Shown: piece after piece, positions 14,886-15,916 of the stretch
Position numbering within the stretch: the stretch's first letter is position 1
Layout of the letters: every line of letters starts with the position of its first letter
NCBI GenBank assembly: GCA_910586705.1
Contig: CAJUJK010000046.1
Location: 1 to 15,916, forward strand
Length of the DNA stretch: 15,916 nucleotides
Direction: 5' to 3'
Source: an uncultured Lachnospiraceae bacterium
GTDB taxonomy: Bacteria; Bacillota; Clostridia; Lachnospirales; Lachnospiraceae
Notes under the pieces: generated by a model
Database searches by the model: none
Told to the model about the DNA's origin: nothing
What the model saw: only the letters and a program-made list of their open reading frames with translations
Program-made: the position numbers and the translations under genes

Positions 14886-15031
14886 ACCGCAAAATAAAAA
14901 CAAGCGCCGTAACGCAGCATTTGTATTTATTGTGGCGTTAACGGGCAAACGTCCGATGCAATCGGACAATGAGTGCGAAGTACGAGTTTGCGAGTTATAG
15001 TGTAAATTATTTAAACAGGGGAGATACAGAC
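14886..15031 (+). promoter_or_regulatory. structured 5' leader of the lipoprotein gene
   Basis: This untranslated region of about 146 nt has two foldable parts. First, CCGTAACGC (14907-14915) pairs with GCGTTAACGG (14935-14944) apart from one bulged A. Second, a three-way junction is closed by GCAAAC (14945-14950) and GTTTGC (14986-14991) and holds GTCCGAT-GCA-ATCGGAC (14951-14967) and GTGC-GAA-GTAC (14973-14983). An in-frame ATG at 14969 lies inside the junction. There is no terminator-like U run, so any control would act on translation or RNA stability. It matches no riboswitch consensus that I can recall. Confidence 0.55.
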
Positions 15032-15766
15032 GTGAAAAAGGCGAATGTTCTTTTATGCGGCATGGCAGCGGCGTTTCTGATGACGGGATGTGCTGCGGTG
15101 CCTGATCTGACACAGACCGAGACAGAATTGATATCGGAATATGCGGTGGGCGTGCTGTTAAAATATGACAAGGGGCACGGCAAAAGACTGGTGGACACCG
15201 CGGCGTATGATTTGGCGGAGGAGACGGAGGAACCCGAACCCGAGCCGCCGGTGGAAGAGATTCCAGAAGAGCCGGAACCCGAAGCGGAGGAGACGCCGGA
15301 GGTAGTGGATGTGAGTCGGGATGAAGAGGAGACACAGCCGGCGGTATCTTCGGTGGAATCGTATTACGGTATTCCTAATATTATGATAAGTTATACAGGA
15401 TGGGAGATGACGGATTCCTACCCGCCGCAGGCGGAAGGCGAAGTGCCTTATTTTACCATGGATGCGTCGAATGGTATGCAGCTCCTTGTATTAAAGTTTA
15501 ACGCCCAGAATCTGACGGGTGAAGACCAGACTCTGAACATGATGGGATACCGGGCGACGTTCCGGGTGTCTGTAAATGGGGAAGCCAGCAAGGGTGCACT
15601 TGCAACAATGCTCGTAAATGATATGCAGACATTTGACAGCGTGATACCCGCAGGCTCTTCCGTGGAAATGGTGAGCATCGTGGAGGTGCCGCAGGGGACG
15701 AATCCGAACACGATAGACTTTATCCTCCGGGGTGGCGAGCAGGACGGAACAATGCATCTGCAGTAG
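15032..15766 (+). CDS. lipoprotein with acidic Glu/Pro linker and DUF4352-like domain
   Basis: A surface lipoprotein of 244 residues. I choose GTG 15032 since AGGGGAG (15017-15023) is eight bases upstream and the signal peptide then begins with two lysines; ATG 14969 is in frame but has no site and adds 21 residues before the signal. The signal peptide ends in the lipobox LMTGC with Cys20. A short region follows, then a linker (about 60-105) built of Glu and Pro with EPEPEP-like runs, which should be extended and span the cell wall. The C-terminal part (about 115-244) looks like the immunoglobulin-like fold of DUF4352-type lipoproteins, with the LLVLKFNAQNLTGEDQTL pattern. The function is unknown; binding or envelope sensing is a guess. 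It follows the sensor kinase but has its own promoter, and could be an accessory or target of that kinase. Confidence 0.85.
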   Translation: MKKANVLLCGMAAAFLMTGCAAVPDLTQTETELISEYAVGVLLKYDKGHGKRLVDTAAYDLAEETEEPEPEPPVEEIPEEPEPEAEETPEVVDVSRDEEETQPAVSSVESYYGIPNIMISYTGWEMTDSYPPQAEGEVPYFTMDASNGMQLLVLKFNAQNLTGEDQTLNMMGYRATFRVSVNGEASKGALATMLVNDMQTFDSVIPAGSSVEMVSIVEVPQGTNPNTIDFILRGGEQDGTMHLQ

Positions 15767-15846
15767 AGACAGCCAATATCCAGACCGCGAAAAATCAGCT
15801 TATCTGTAGAAGAAAAAAGAATTTTGTAAGAAATTTAAAAATGCCG

Positions 15847-15875
15847 TTGACAGAGGAGAAATCTTCTGCTATTAT
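15847..15875 (+). promoter_or_regulatory. strong promoter pointing out of the window
   Basis: TTGACA (15847-15852), 17 bp, then TATTAT (15870-15875): 11 of 12 consensus bases with ideal spacing. The 40 bp upstream are A/T-rich, like an UP element. The start would be near 15882, leaving about 35 nt of transcript in the window, with CGC-TTGT-GCG able to form a small hairpin. The gene it serves lies beyond the end. Confidence 0.75.
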
Positions 15876-15916
15876 ATGAAAGTCGCTTGTGCGAGATAGT
15901 TTGGCGCAGGACGATA

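Noticed and set aside
14886..15031. c-di-GMP (GEMM-I) riboswitch in the lipoprotein leader
   Set aside because: GGGCAAAC (14943-14950) resembles the 5' core, but the following hairpin has a GCA loop, the GACGCAAAGCC strand is absent and the 3' half does not match.
14969..15031. ATG 14969 as the lipoprotein start
   Set aside because: It has no ribosome site, lies within a hairpin junction and would place 21 extra residues before a standard signal peptide; GTG 15032 has AGGGGAG at good spacing.
15767..15846. Terminator after the lipoprotein gene
   Set aside because: I find no stem followed by a T run between the stop codon and the next promoter; only A/T-rich sequence.
1..15916. CRISPR array, insertion sequence or tRNA genes
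   Set aside because: No regularly spaced repeats, no transposase or integrase reading frame and no cloverleaf apart from the tRNA-like part of the tmRNA were seen.

Overview
The window looks like chromosomal DNA of an anaerobic clostridium, most likely a Lachnospiraceae-type Firmicute. The pointers are a one-piece tmRNA with a tag ending in YAA, strong AGGAGG-type ribosome binding sites, Firmicute-style lipoprotein signals, an RND exporter paired with a lipoprotein adaptor and no outer-membrane channel, and protein sequences typical of that group. This is inferred from style; no search was run.

Layout. Positions 1-397 hold the tmRNA gene (ssrA) and its terminator. A likely sigma-A promoter at 454-482 then starts a signalling block on the + strand: a membrane chemoreceptor (530-2254), an unrecognised one-TM protein (2277-2843), an OmpR-family response regulator (3000-3680) and a soluble hybrid histidine kinase with two receiver domains (3717-6713), closed by a strong terminator at 6719-6757. 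Between the unknown protein and the regulator lies a 137-bp segment bounded by 12-bp inverted repeats and packed with smaller hairpins.

Positions 6763-11722 are an efflux operon: a promoter with a perfect dyad in place of its -35 box, a lipoprotein membrane-fusion protein (6876-8627), and an RND transporter (8639-11722) starting 11 nt later. A bidirectional terminator overlaps the end of the converging gene, a minus-strand diguanylate cyclase (11759-13177) with a dCache sensor that carries most of the known amino-acid-binding residues and an intact GGDEF and I-site.

Positions 13178-13347 are a compact divergent promoter region. To its right is a conventional membrane sensor kinase (13348-14811) without a neighbouring regulator. 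Then come a consensus -10 promoter, a leader of about 146 nt that can fold into a hairpin plus a three-way junction, and a lipoprotein with an acidic Glu/Pro linker and a DUF4352-like domain (15032-15766). A near-perfect promoter at 15847-15875 points out of the window.

Taken together this is a sensory island: one chemoreceptor, two kinases, one DNA-binding regulator, one c-di-GMP synthase, an exporter and an envelope lipoprotein. The OmpR-type regulator at 3000 and the classical kinase at 13348 are plausible partners separated by about 9.7 kb. The most unusual non-coding elements are the inverted-repeat-bounded segment at 2845-2981, the structured leader at 14886-15031, and the operator-like dyads at 6763-6791 and 13213-13313.
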